Part shown: piece by piece, positions 16,715 through 25,140 of the stretch | Numbering within the stretch: position 1 is the first letter of the stretch | Layout of the letters: each line of letters starts with the position of its first letter | Source: Alistipes timonensis | GTDB lineage: Bacteria; Bacteroidota; Bacteroidia; Bacteroidales; Muribaculaceae | Length of the DNA: 45,014 nucleotides | Direction of reading: 5' to 3' | Assembly: GCA_023663385.1 (NCBI GenBank) | Contig: JAMPHO010000008.1 | Coordinates: forward strand, 1-45,014 | Notes under the pieces: model-generated | Told to the model about the DNA's origin: nothing | Databases searched by the model: none | The model's input: the letters and a program-made list of their open reading frames with translations, nothing else | Translations under genes and position numbers: made by a program

Positions 16715-17152
16715 TCAGCGGAAGTTTTTTATGACCTTGGAGACCACGCCCCATATGGTGAAATCGTCCTCCGGGGTGATTTTGAACGGCGGGAAGTCGG
16801 GGTTGCCGGGGCGGAGCCATATTACGCCGCGGTCTTTGTCGGAGAGGTCGAGGTATTTCATAGTGAACTCGCCTTCGAGGTATGCCACCACGATGTCGTT
16901 CTGCTTCGGTTCGAGCGCGCGGTCGATCACGATGATGTCCCCCTCGTCGATTCCGGCCTCGATCATCGACATGCCGACCACGTTGGCGTAGAACGTCGCG
17001 GCGGGGTGGGGTATGAGTTCCTTGTTGAAGTCAAGGGTGCGGTCCATATAGTCCTGCGCCGGGCTTGGGAATCCGGCCCTGACGCCGGAGTCGGCGAAGG
17101 GGAGTTCGAGTTCGGTCGCGAACATGCCGCTGAGTATCTCAATTTCTTTCAT
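16715..17152 (-). CDS. umuD: UmuD-like S24 self-cleaving peptidase
   Basis: A 145-residue UmuD-type protein. The cleavage site is Ala26-Gly27 in VRAGFPSPA (Cys24-Gly25 in E. coli). The catalytic pair is Ser62 (GMSMIEAG) and Lys99 (FTMKYL), each exactly two residues beyond the E. coli positions. After RecA-stimulated cleavage, UmuD' joins UmuC to form the translesion polymerase Pol V. The partner umuC is not adjacent but about 4.2 kb away on the other strand. A minus-strand TAACTTCG box (17172-17179) is a likely -7 element 19 bases upstream. Confidence 0.93.
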   Translation of the reverse strand: MKEIEILSGMFATELELPFADSGVRAGFPSPAQDYMDRTLDFNKELIPHPAATFYANVVGMSMIEAGIDEGDIIVIDRALEPKQNDIVVAYLEGEFTMKYLDLSDKDRGVIWLRPGNPDFPPFKITPEDDFTIWGVVSKVIKNFR

Positions 17153-17325
17153 TCGGTTATCTCCTATAGCGCGAAGTTACGATTTTCCCGCGTAAAAAAT
17201 AATAATTGTATGATTCTTCCTATAGGGCATACTGAAAAGAGAAAAAACTCCGTTACTATAAATAATCAATCTCTTGGCGGGGCCGTTGATCGCGTATGCC
17301 CCGTAATTTCTAAGGTATATAAGAA
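17153..17325. promoter_or_regulatory. Divergent control region between umuD and nhaC
   Basis: Minus-strand TAACTTCG (17172-17179) is the likely umuD -7 box. TAATTTCT (17304-17311) is a weak plus-strand box just before the nhaC start. The 8-base word TCCTATAG occurs twice, at 17162-17169 and 17218-17225, the second within palindrome CCTATAGG. These could bind a damage-response or other regulator, but nothing in the sequence identifies it. Confidence 0.4.
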
Positions 17326-18789
17326 TTGGCAGATAAGGAAATTAAGAAAAATGTAGCGGAGGCCGCGGGTGGTTTCCGCCTCCCCTCGGTCAGGCTCGCC
17401 CTGATGCCGGTGGCCGTGTTGTTGTTGGCCATGGCGCTTCTGCTGGCTTTCGGCGGGTCGGGCGCCGTGCAGGATTATAGTCCCTGGCTCCTGTTGGGCT
17501 CGGGAATAGTGGCCGCCGTAGTAGCGGTGGCCGGGTGCCGCTGTCCGCTCTCGAATCTTTGGGGCGGACTTCGCCGGAGCGGTTCGCAGATAATCCCCTC
17601 CATACCCATATTGCTTCTGATCGGCACCGTTTCGGCCACCTGGATGCTTAGCGGCGTGGTGCCCGTGCTCATTTCCTACGGGCTCCATGTGCTCAATCCG
17701 GCGCTGTTCCTGTTCACGGCCTGCGCCATCAGCGCCGTGATTTCGGTGCTGACGGGTAGCTCGTGGACCACCATCGCCACCATCGGCGTGGCGCTGATGG
17801 GGATTGGCACCGTTATGGGCTACTCGGCCGGATGGGTCGCCGGGGCCATTATCTCGGGGGCGTATTTCGGCGACAAGCTGTCGCCGCTGTCCGATACCAC
17901 GGTGCTTGCTTCATCGTCGTGCGGCGTGGAGCTTTTCCGCCACATACGTTATATGATGCTGACCTCCGCTCCGGCCATGGTGCTCGCCCTCGGGGTGTAT
18001 GCCGTCGTGGGGCTTGTCGGCGACTATGGTTCGGCGGCTTCCTCCGGCGACCTTTCGGAAGGACTCTCCGCGACCTTCAACCTCTCACCCTGGCTGATGG
18101 TTGTGCCGCTGGTCACCGGGGCTATGATAGCGTTCAGGGTCAACTCCTATGCGACGCTCGGGGTGAGCTCGCTGCTCGGGCTCGCCGCGATGTTCGTGTT
18201 CCAGCCCCGTGTGGCCGCCGAGGTGGGTTCGGGCGCGGTTTCAGCGGCGTTCAACGTGCTGGCCGGTCCTACACAGCTCTCCACCGGGTCGGAGCTGCTC
18301 GACTCTCTGGTTGCCACCGGGGGTATGGCGGGAATGCTTCCCACGGTGTTCCTGGTGAGCTGCGCTATGGTGTTTGGCGGGGTTATGATCGGGAGCGGGA
18401 TGCTCCGCTCCATAACCGACGCCATGACGAAGCGCATACGCTCGGCCCGCGCCACGGTGGCCGCCACGGTGGCCAGCGGACTGGCGCTCAACGGCTACAC
18501 CGGCGACCAGTATCTGTCGATCATACTGTCGTCCAATATGTTCCGCCCGATGTACGAGCGCAACGCCCTGGAGAGCCGCCTGCTGAGCCGCACGGTCGAG
18601 GACTCCGTGTCGGTAACCTCGGTGCTGATACCCTGGAACTCCTGTGGTCTCACCCAGGCGACGGTGTTGGGGGTGGCGACGCTCACCTATCTCCCCTTCT
18701 GCGTGTTCAACATCGTGAGCCCGCTTATGTCGCTCGGTATGGCGTGGGCCGGAATCAGAATACGCCGCACTGTGGCCGCGGCGGCCTGA
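17326..18789 (+). CDS. nhaC: NhaC-type Na+/H+ antiporter
   Basis: A 487-residue inner-membrane protein with about 11-12 hydrophobic segments, of the NhaC sodium/proton antiporter family. Family-like stretches are VSATWMLSGVVPVLISYGLH, LTGSSWTTIATIGVALMGIG and YFGDKLSPLSDTTVLASS. It would export Na+ in exchange for protons. The start appears to be TTG at 17326: an in-frame stop lies two codons upstream, and no ATG comes before Met27, which would cut into the first membrane region. The 20-odd polar N-terminal residues match the usual family layout. Confidence 0.87.
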   Translation: MADKEIKKNVAEAAGGFRLPSVRLALMPVAVLLLAMALLLAFGGSGAVQDYSPWLLLGSGIVAAVVAVAGCRCPLSNLWGGLRRSGSQIIPSIPILLLIGTVSATWMLSGVVPVLISYGLHVLNPALFLFTACAISAVISVLTGSSWTTIATIGVALMGIGTVMGYSAGWVAGAIISGAYFGDKLSPLSDTTVLASSSCGVELFRHIRYMMLTSAPAMVLALGVYAVVGLVGDYGSAASSGDLSEGLSATFNLSPWLMVVPLVTGAMIAFRVNSYATLGVSSLLGLAAMFVFQPRVAAEVGSGAVSAAFNVLAGPTQLSTGSELLDSLVATGGMAGMLPTVFLVSCAMVFGGVMIGSGMLRSITDAMTKRIRSARATVAATVASGLALNGYTGDQYLSIILSSNMFRPMYERNALESRLLSRTVEDSVSVTSVLIPWNSCGLTQATVLGVATLTYLPFCVFNIVSPLMSLGMAWAGIRIRRTVAAAA

Positions 18790-18833
18790 GGAGGATTTTG
18801 GGATTTCACGCGTCGCGGAAAACAGGAAATGAG

Positions 18834-18841
18834 TATCTTTG
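18834..18841 (+). promoter_or_regulatory. Candidate -7 box of priA
   Basis: TATCTTTG, an exact match to TAnnTTTG, ends 18 bases before the priA ATG. No good -33 box is seen at 19-21 bases. Confidence 0.5.
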
Positions 18842-18859
18842 TAAAAAGAAACGACCGCT

Positions 18860-21343
18860 ATGCCCAACACCCCGCCCGCGAGACCCGAATTCGCGGAAGT
18901 GCTGTTGCCACTTCCGCTGCACGCCACCTTCACCTACCGCATACCCGAGGAGTACCGGGGTGAATTAGGCGCGGGTTTCCGCGTCGTGGTGCCTTTTGGC
19001 CGCAACAAGTTCTACACCGGCATAGTGGTGGGGTTCCCGACCTCCGCCGCCGAGGGGTTCGACATCAAGGAGATCGCCGTGGTGCCCGACCGGGCCCCGG
19101 TGGTGCGCCACCCGCAGGTTAAATTCTGGCAGTGGCTCGCCGACTATTACCTATGCGCTCCCGGCGAGGTATTCAAGGCGGCGGTGCCCGCCGGGCTCAA
19201 GGTGGAGAGCGAGACCTTCGTCGAGATCAACCCCGATTACGATATTTCCGAAATGCCGCTCGCCGATGAGCGCGAGGCGGCAATCTACCAGCTCATCGAC
19301 CACGAGGGGCACCTCAAGGTCGAGAATGTGGCCAAGGAGCTGAAAGACTACAAGGGGGTTCCCGCGGCCGTGGGGCGTATGATAGGGCGGGGCGTGCTCA
19401 TCATCTCCGAGAAACTCGTCGAGCGCTACCGCACTCGCTACGTCAGCCACGCGCGGATTGCCGGAGGGCGCGAGGGGCTCCCCGCCGCCTTCGCCGCCGT
19501 GAAGGGTGCTCCGAAACAGGAGGCTGTGCTGCTTGCCCTGGTGGAGCTTTCCGGCATCCAGCGCCCGGGCCCCGCGGCCGAGGTGTCAAAGGCGATGCTG
19601 CTTGAGCGCTCGGGCGTTTCGGCCGCGGTACTATCGGCGGTCGAGAAGAAAGGGGTGATAGAGATATATAAAAAGGAGGTAAACCGATTCCGCTTCGAGG
19701 GTAAGGCCTCATGGGCGCTCCCCCGCCTGTCGGCTCCGCAGGCCGAGGCACTCGACGCCATACACCGCTCGTGGCTTGAAAAGGAGGTGACGCTTCTCCG
19801 CGGTGTCACCTCGTCGGGCAAGACCGAGATATACATACATATAATAAACTTCGTGCTCAACCAGGGGAACCAGGTCCTGTACCTCGTGCCCGAGATAGCG
19901 CTAACGACCCAGCTTACCCGCCGCCTTCAGGAGGTGTTCGGCGAGAGGGTGGTGATCTACCACTCCAAGTTTTCCGACAACGAGCGGGTCGACATATGGA
20001 AGAAGCTCCTGCGGTCGTCGGAGCCGTGCGTCGTTATAGGGGCGCGCTCCTCGGTGTTCCTCCCGTTCGCGAAACTCGGGGCGGTGATAATCGACGAGGA
20101 GCACGAGTCGAGCTTCAAGCAGTACGAGCCGGCGCCGCGCTACAACGCCCGCGACGCGGCGATGGTGCTGGCCCGCATGCACGGCGCCCGCACGCTCCTC
20201 GGCACAGCAACCCCCTCGGTCGAAACCTATTGGAAGGCGCTCGAAGGAAAATTTGGCCTTGTGGAGCTGCTTACGCGCTTCGGCGACGTCAGTCTGCCGT
20301 GCATCGAGGTGGTCGATATGCTTGAGGCCCGCAAGGCCAAGGCCACCCGCGGGGCGCTCGGGCTGCGCACCATCAAACTGATACGCGAAAGCATCTCCAA
20401 GGGCTCGCAGGCCATATTGTTCCAGAACCGCCGCGGCTACGCTCCGGTGGCCCGCTGCAAGCAGTGCGCCTGGACCCCGCGCTGCTCGGCGTGCGATGTG
20501 GCCCTTACCTACCACCGGGCCATCCGTCAGCTGCAGTGTCACTATTGCGGGGCGCTGTACCCCCTGCCTCAGGTGTGCCCGCAATGCAAGGAGCCCGCGA
20601 TCGAGGTGCTCGGCTACGGCACCGAGCGCGTCGAGGAGGAGCTTGCCGAGGTTTTTTCCGAAACCCGCGTGCTCCGCATGGACCTCGACTCGACCCGCAA
20701 CAAGGACTCCTACGAAAAGATCATCGACGATTTCTCAGCCCGCAAGGCCGGATTGCTCGTCGGCACCCAGATGGTCACCAAGGGGCTCGACTTCGAGGGG
20801 GTGGAGACCGTGGCCGTGGTGAGTGCCGACAGCCTGATTAATTTCCCCGATTTCCGCGCCGCCGAGCGCGCGTTCAATATGCTTGAGCAGGTGTCGGGGC
20901 GCGCCGGGCGCCGCGAGGGGGCTCCCGGGCGCGTGGTCATCCAGACCACCCAGCCCGCCCACCCCGTGCTGTCGTTCGTAAAAGCCCACGACTACGAAGG
21001 GTTCTACCGCCGCGAGATCGAGGAGCGGCGCCGCTATTTCTACCCCCCGTTCGCCCGGGTGGTGAACATATACCTCAAACACCGCGACCCCGCGGCCCTG
21101 CGGGGGATAGCCCAGCGCTACGCCGACCATCTGCGCCGACTGCTCGGCAGCCGCGTATACGGCCCCGAAGAGCCCCCGGTTGGACGCGTGCAGAACCTGT
21201 ACATCAGGAAGATAATGCTGAAAATCGAGCCGGAAGCCTCCATGGCCAAGGTGAAGGACCTGCTAAGGGAGGTATACGTCCAGTTCCATTCGCTTCCCGA
21301 AATGAAATCAACGATAGTCTATTACGACGTCGATCCGCAGTGA
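18860..21343 (+). CDS. priA: Primosomal protein N' (PriA helicase)
   Basis: An 827-residue PriA, the 3'-5' DNA helicase that reloads the replisome at stalled forks. In order: N-terminal 3'-end-binding domain (about 10-110), winged-helix region, helicase with Walker A GVTSSGKTEIY near 317 and the DEEH box in IIDEEHESSFKQYEP near 415, then a zinc-binding insert with four Cys pairs (CKQC, CSAC, CHYC, CPQC; about 532-575), and a second helicase lobe with QMVTKGLDFEG and QVSGRAGRREG. Full length. umuC follows 30 bases later, which puts restart and lesion bypass together. Confidence 0.97.
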   Translation: MPNTPPARPEFAEVLLPLPLHATFTYRIPEEYRGELGAGFRVVVPFGRNKFYTGIVVGFPTSAAEGFDIKEIAVVPDRAPVVRHPQVKFWQWLADYYLCAPGEVFKAAVPAGLKVESETFVEINPDYDISEMPLADEREAAIYQLIDHEGHLKVENVAKELKDYKGVPAAVGRMIGRGVLIISEKLVERYRTRYVSHARIAGGREGLPAAFAAVKGAPKQEAVLLALVELSGIQRPGPAAEVSKAMLLERSGVSAAVLSAVEKKGVIEIYKKEVNRFRFEGKASWALPRLSAPQAEALDAIHRSWLEKEVTLLRGVTSSGKTEIYIHIINFVLNQGNQVLYLVPEIALTTQLTRRLQEVFGERVVIYHSKFSDNERVDIWKKLLRSSEPCVVIGARSSVFLPFAKLGAVIIDEEHESSFKQYEPAPRYNARDAAMVLARMHGARTLLGTATPSVETYWKALEGKFGLVELLTRFGDVSLPCIEVVDMLEARKAKATRGALGLRTIKLIRESISKGSQAILFQNRRGYAPVARCKQCAWTPRCSACDVALTYHRAIRQLQCHYCGALYPLPQVCPQCKEPAIEVLGYGTERVEEELAEVFSETRVLRMDLDSTRNKDSYEKIIDDFSARKAGLLVGTQMVTKGLDFEGVETVAVVSADSLINFPDFRAAERAFNMLEQVSGRAGRREGAPGRVVIQTTQPAHPVLSFVKAHDYEGFYRREIEERRRYFYPPFARVVNIYLKHRDPAALRGIAQRYADHLRRLLGSRVYGPEEPPVGRVQNLYIRKIMLKIEPEASMAKVKDLLREVYVQFHSLPEMKSTIVYYDVDPQ

Positions 21344-21373
21344 GCGCCGCCGAGTCACTATATTATATATGGT

Positions 21374-22666
21374 ATGTGGGCCGTAGTCGATTGCGATAAT
21401 TTCTTCTGTTCCTGCGAGCGGGTGTTCCGGCCCGACCTCAACGGGCGCCCGGTCGTTGTGCTGAGCAACAACGACGGCTGCGTCGTTGCCCGCTCGCGCG
21501 AAGCCAAGGCGCTCGGCATCAAGATGTGTCTCCCTTACTATCAGATGCTCCAGCAGTTTCCCGACTCGGGGGTAACGGCCTTTTCATCGAACTACACCCT
21601 CTATGGCGACATGTCGTCGCGCGTGATGGCGGTGCTGCGCGAGGACGCCCCCTCGGTGCTCCAGTATTCGATCGACGAGGCATTCCTCGACCTCGGGGGT
21701 ATGGACCGTATCGACCTGAAGGCCTGGGGGGAGGCGCTCGCCCGCAAGGTGCGCCGCTGGACCGGCATCCCCGTGAGTATCGGCATCGCCCCCACCAAGA
21801 CCCTCGCCAAAGTGGCGAGCCGTTTCGCCAAGGAATACCCGGGCTACAACAAATGCTGCATGATAGCGACCGAGGAGCAGCGCCTCACCGCGCTACGCCT
21901 CTTCGAGGTGGGCGAGGTGTGGGGCATAGGGCGGCGTATGGTCAAAAGCCTCGCCGCCTACGGCATCAGCACCGCCTGGGATTTCGCCCAACGATCGCGC
22001 GGATGGATACGGTCGAAATACCACGTCACCGGCGAGCGTACCTGGGCCGAGCTCCGGGGGGAGAACGCCGTTGACCTTGACGATTTCGACGCTACGAAGA
22101 AGAGCATAATGACCAGCCGCTCCTTTCCCGAGATGATAGGGGACCCGGGGGAGTTGCGCACCCATGTCGCGAACTATGCCGCCAGGTGCGCCGCGAAACT
22201 CCGCGGGCAGAAGTCGGTGTGCGCCAGGGTCGCGGTGTTTGTCCAGTCGAACCATTTCCGCGAGGATCTCGCCCAGTACGACGGTTCGGCAGCATACACG
22301 TTCACCACTCCGACCTCCACCACCACCGAAATCGTTGGCGCGGCCCTGTGCGTGCTCGCCTCGATATTCCGGCCCGGCATACGCTACAAGCGTGCCGGGG
22401 TGATGGTGAGCGAAATCTGCTCGGCCGAGGCCGTGCAGCCCGACCTTTTCGAGTACGACCCCGAGATGAGTCGCCGCTACCGCTCGGTGTCGGAGGCCAT
22501 CGACGAGATAAACCGCCGCCTGGGGGCCGACACCGTGGTGATCGCCGCCCAGCAATACTCCGCCAAGGGGGCCGACGGCAAGAACGTGAAATTCACCAAC
22601 GCCATCCGCCGCGCCCTCAAATCGCCCGACTACTCCACCCGCCCATCCGACTTCACCCTCGACTGA
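21374..22666 (+). CDS. umuC: UmuC-type Y-family DNA polymerase
   Basis: A 430-residue Y-family polymerase, the catalytic part of Pol V, which copies past DNA lesions. The metal-binding acidic residues are Asp6 (VVDCDNFFCSCERVF) and Asp101-Glu102 (SIDEAFLDL), at the E. coli positions. Also present are SIGIAPTKTLAKVASRFAK (palm/thumb), a helix-hairpin-helix region (FEVGEVWGIGRRMVKSL), the little-finger domain, and a C-terminal UmuC-specific region. It starts 30 bases after priA and is probably co-transcribed. The likely UmuD partner is at 16715-17152 on the other strand. Confidence 0.95.
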   Translation: MWAVVDCDNFFCSCERVFRPDLNGRPVVVLSNNDGCVVARSREAKALGIKMCLPYYQMLQQFPDSGVTAFSSNYTLYGDMSSRVMAVLREDAPSVLQYSIDEAFLDLGGMDRIDLKAWGEALARKVRRWTGIPVSIGIAPTKTLAKVASRFAKEYPGYNKCCMIATEEQRLTALRLFEVGEVWGIGRRMVKSLAAYGISTAWDFAQRSRGWIRSKYHVTGERTWAELRGENAVDLDDFDATKKSIMTSRSFPEMIGDPGELRTHVANYAARCAAKLRGQKSVCARVAVFVQSNHFREDLAQYDGSAAYTFTTPTSTTTEIVGAALCVLASIFRPGIRYKRAGVMVSEICSAEAVQPDLFEYDPEMSRRYRSVSEAIDEINRRLGADTVVIAAQQYSAKGADGKNVKFTNAIRRALKSPDYSTRPSDFTLD

Positions 22667-22786
22667 CCCTCGGAGAGTTGGCGGTTTTGGGGCGGATTGT
22701 GGGCTATAGGGCGGCCGGGCGGGGGTGTCGCCGGGGAGGGGGCGAGAAAAATGGCGGGGCGGGGGCGGTGGATGGGGATTTTTTCG

Positions 22787-22794
22787 TATCTTTG
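22787..22794 (+). promoter_or_regulatory. -7 box of the amidase gene
   Basis: TATCTTTG, an exact TAnnTTTG match. With the usual distance to the start of transcription, the RNA would begin near 22800, almost on top of the candidate TTG (22804) and GTG (22813) start codons. Confidence 0.55.
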
Positions 22795-22812
22795 GGCAAT
22801 TTTTTGGTTGAA

Positions 22813-24051
22813 GTGAAAGCGTTTTGGCTTAAATATTTCAATGCTGATGCCGGGGCTGGTGCCCTGCTCAGGTTCGGACGCGGCGTTGTGGCCGCTGCCG
22901 CGCTGGCTCTATGCTCTATCTCCGGGGCGCACGAGTGCGCCGCCCGCGATTTCGTGGTCGTGCTCGACCCGGGTCACGGGGGAAAGGACTTCGGCGCGGT
23001 AGGCAAGATTACCAACGAGAAGACAATAGTGCTCGACGTGGCCAAGATTCTCGGGTCGCTGATCGACAAGAATCTCGGCGAGAGGGTCAACACCGTGTTC
23101 ACCCGCAAGACCGACGTGTTCATCCCACTGAGCGAGCGCGCCGCGATTGCCAACAAGGCCCAGGCCGACCTGTTCATCTCAATCCACGTCAACTCGGTTG
23201 ACAAGCGCAACCGCAACCGCACCACTATTCACGGGTGCCAGGTGTACACGCTCGGCCTCCACAAAACGGCTGAGAACCTCGCCGTGGCCAAGCGCGAGAA
23301 CGCCGTGATGGAGCTGGAGGCCGACCACTCTGTGAAATACGCCGGATTCGACCCCAACTCGCTTGAGAGCGACATTATATTCGAGCTGTCGCAGAACAAG
23401 CGCCTCGACCAGAGCATCGAGTTTGCCGACGCCGTGCATTCCGAACTTTGCGACGGTGCGGGGCGTGCCCCCAAGGGTGTTCGCCAGGCCGGGTTCTGGG
23501 TGCTGTGGGCCACTTCTATGCCCTCGGTGCTCGTCGAGCTTGACTTCATCTGCAACCCCGATTCGGAGCGTTACCTTAACTCCGATTCCGGCAAGCGGGC
23601 CCTCGCGGCCTCCATATACAACGCGTTCTGCTCGTATCTCAACACCTATGGGGAGAGCGTGACCGGCGACCGCATGCCGGCCGCCAAGCGCGTGTCGACC
23701 GGCGGCAAGGAGCGCGACGCTGCCCCGGCGCTCAAACGCTCCGCGGCGCCACCACCAAGGGAAGTGTGCCCCGAGGAGCAGGCTCCGGCGGAGGCGATTC
23801 CCGCCGACGGGCCTACGGAGTGGCGCGTGCAGATTCTCGCCACAGGCTCCCCGCTTCCCGCCGGGTCGCCCCAACTAAAAGGGCTTAAGGATGTTTCCTA
23901 TTATAAGGAAGGTGGGATGCTGAAGTACACCGCCGGATCCTACGGCTCGGCCAAGGAGGCCCGGAAGGCGCTCGGGAAGGTGCGGAAGAAATTTCCCGAG
24001 GCGTTCATAGTGGTCATGCGCGGCGGAAAGCGCGTCGGCATGGAGAAATAA
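22813..24051 (+). CDS. N-acetylmuramoyl-L-alanine amidase with SPOR domain
   Basis: A secreted Amidase_3 zinc enzyme that cuts the bond between MurNAc and the stem peptide. The signal peptide (VVAAAALALCSISGAHECAA) is followed by the catalytic domain with DPGHGGKDFGAVG (zinc His), the Glu of NEKTIVLDVAK, SIHVNS (zinc His) and the late Glu of SVLVELDFICNP. After a Pro/Ala-rich linker comes a C-terminal SPOR-like domain (about residues 335-405, WRVQILATGS...KYTAGSYGSAKEA), which binds denuded glycan at septa. No ATG lies before the signal peptide in this frame. GTG at 22813 is preferred, giving 412 residues; TTG at 22804 is possible. The frame open from 22186 overlaps umuC and is not coding there. 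Confidence 0.87.
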   Translation: MKAFWLKYFNADAGAGALLRFGRGVVAAAALALCSISGAHECAARDFVVVLDPGHGGKDFGAVGKITNEKTIVLDVAKILGSLIDKNLGERVNTVFTRKTDVFIPLSERAAIANKAQADLFISIHVNSVDKRNRNRTTIHGCQVYTLGLHKTAENLAVAKRENAVMELEADHSVKYAGFDPNSLESDIIFELSQNKRLDQSIEFADAVHSELCDGAGRAPKGVRQAGFWVLWATSMPSVLVELDFICNPDSERYLNSDSGKRALAASIYNAFCSYLNTYGESVTGDRMPAAKRVSTGGKERDAAPALKRSAAPPPREVCPEEQAPAEAIPADGPTEWRVQILATGSPLPAGSPQLKGLKDVSYYKEGGMLKYTAGSYGSAKEARKALGKVRKKFPEAFIVVMRGGKRVGMEK

Positions 24052-24120
24052 CCCCGCAACCCCCCAAAGCATCTCTCACCCACATACAGCAAGTAAGAAA
24101 ACGAAACGACATCATAAATT

Positions 24121-25017
24121 ATGAAAACCCCGAAAAAAGAAGTGCTCATCGGCCTCTGCGCCGTGGTTGCCCTGGCGGTGCTCTACTTCGGCATCGAATT
24201 CCTCAAGGGCGTGAACATCTTCAAGCCCGCGAACTATTATTACGCGTCGTACACCAACGTGGCCGGCCTGCAAAAGTCGGCTCCCGTAACCCTCAACGGC
24301 TTCAAGGTGGGGCAGGTGCGCGAAATCACCTATGAATACGACAATCCCGGCCATGTGCGCGTCGAGCTGAGCCTCGACCGCGAGCTCCGCCTCCCGCTCG
24401 GCTCCAAGGCGGTGATCGAGCAGGACCTTCTGGGTACCTCCACCGTGGCGCTCCATATGAGCCAGTCGAAGGATTTCCACGACGTAGGCAACCGCCTGGA
24501 GGGGGAGACCGCCCAGGGGCTTATGGGTGCCGTGTCGGACCAGCTTATGCCGAGCGTCAGCGCCATTTTCCCGAAAATTGACTCGCTGGTTACGGCCCTC
24601 AACACCCTCGTGCGCGACCCGGCGCTCGCCCAGTCGGTAAAGCGTCTCGACGACATTACCCTCAGCCTCAGCCAGACCATGAGGAAGCTCGATGCCACCG
24701 CAGGGCAGCTCTCGCCGGTGATGACCAACGTCAACTCGATTACCGGCAACGTGAATACCATCACCGCCGACCTCTCGCAGGTTTCCGGCAAGCTCGCAGC
24801 GATGCCGGTCGATTCGCTGATGAACAACCTTATGGTAGTGTCGACCAACCTCCGCGCCCTCTCCGAGGAGCTTGACAACCCCGAGTCGACCCTCGGCGCC
24901 CTCACCCACGACCGCGCGCTCTACAACAACCTCAACGCCGCCGCCGCTTCGCTCGACTCGCTCCTGATCGACGTCAAGAAGAACCCCAAGCGCTACATCT
25001 CGATCAAGCTGCTCTGA
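24121..25017 (+). CDS. MlaD/MCE family lipid-transport protein
   Basis: A 298-residue protein with one N-terminal membrane anchor (VLIGLCAVVALAVLYFGIEF) and an MCE domain (about 38-115: VAGLQKSAPVTLNGFKVGQV, then the family-like DLLGTSTVALHMS), followed by a long alpha-helical region. MlaD-type proteins form rings in the periplasm and carry phospholipids between the membranes with an MlaE permease and MlaF ATPase. Neither is in this window, so its partners must lie elsewhere. It follows the amidase by 69 bases and ends in a strong terminator. Confidence 0.88.
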   Translation: MKTPKKEVLIGLCAVVALAVLYFGIEFLKGVNIFKPANYYYASYTNVAGLQKSAPVTLNGFKVGQVREITYEYDNPGHVRVELSLDRELRLPLGSKAVIEQDLLGTSTVALHMSQSKDFHDVGNRLEGETAQGLMGAVSDQLMPSVSAIFPKIDSLVTALNTLVRDPALAQSVKRLDDITLSLSQTMRKLDATAGQLSPVMTNVNSITGNVNTITADLSQVSGKLAAMPVDSLMNNLMVVSTNLRALSEELDNPESTLGALTHDRALYNNLNAAAASLDSLLIDVKKNPKRYISIKLL

Positions 25018-25052
25018 TTAGGCTACATCTTAATAAGAGTTATATATGCTTT

Positions 25053-25088
25053 AAAACATACGCCCCCCGGGCGTATGTTTTTCTTTTT
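25053..25088 (+). terminator. Terminator after the MlaD-like gene
   Basis: Perfect 13-bp stem AAAACATACGCCC-ccc-GGGCGTATGTTTT, followed by TTCTTTTT, 35 bases after the stop codon. Confidence 0.9.
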
Positions 25089-25093
25089 ATGGC

Positions 25094-25101
25094 TAACTTT
25101 G
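25094..25101 (+). promoter_or_regulatory. -7 box of the 4-alpha-glucanotransferase gene
   Basis: TAACTTTG, an exact TAnnTTTG match, 39 bases upstream of the ATG. The -33 position would fall in the preceding terminator, so promoter and terminator overlap. Confidence 0.55.
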
Positions 25102-25140
25102 CCTATTCTTACTTACACAAATCAAAACATATCACCATAA

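Noticed and set aside
22186..22803. Upstream extension of the amidase frame through umuC
   Set aside because: It overlaps intact umuC in another frame and lies upstream of the amidase promoter and signal peptide.
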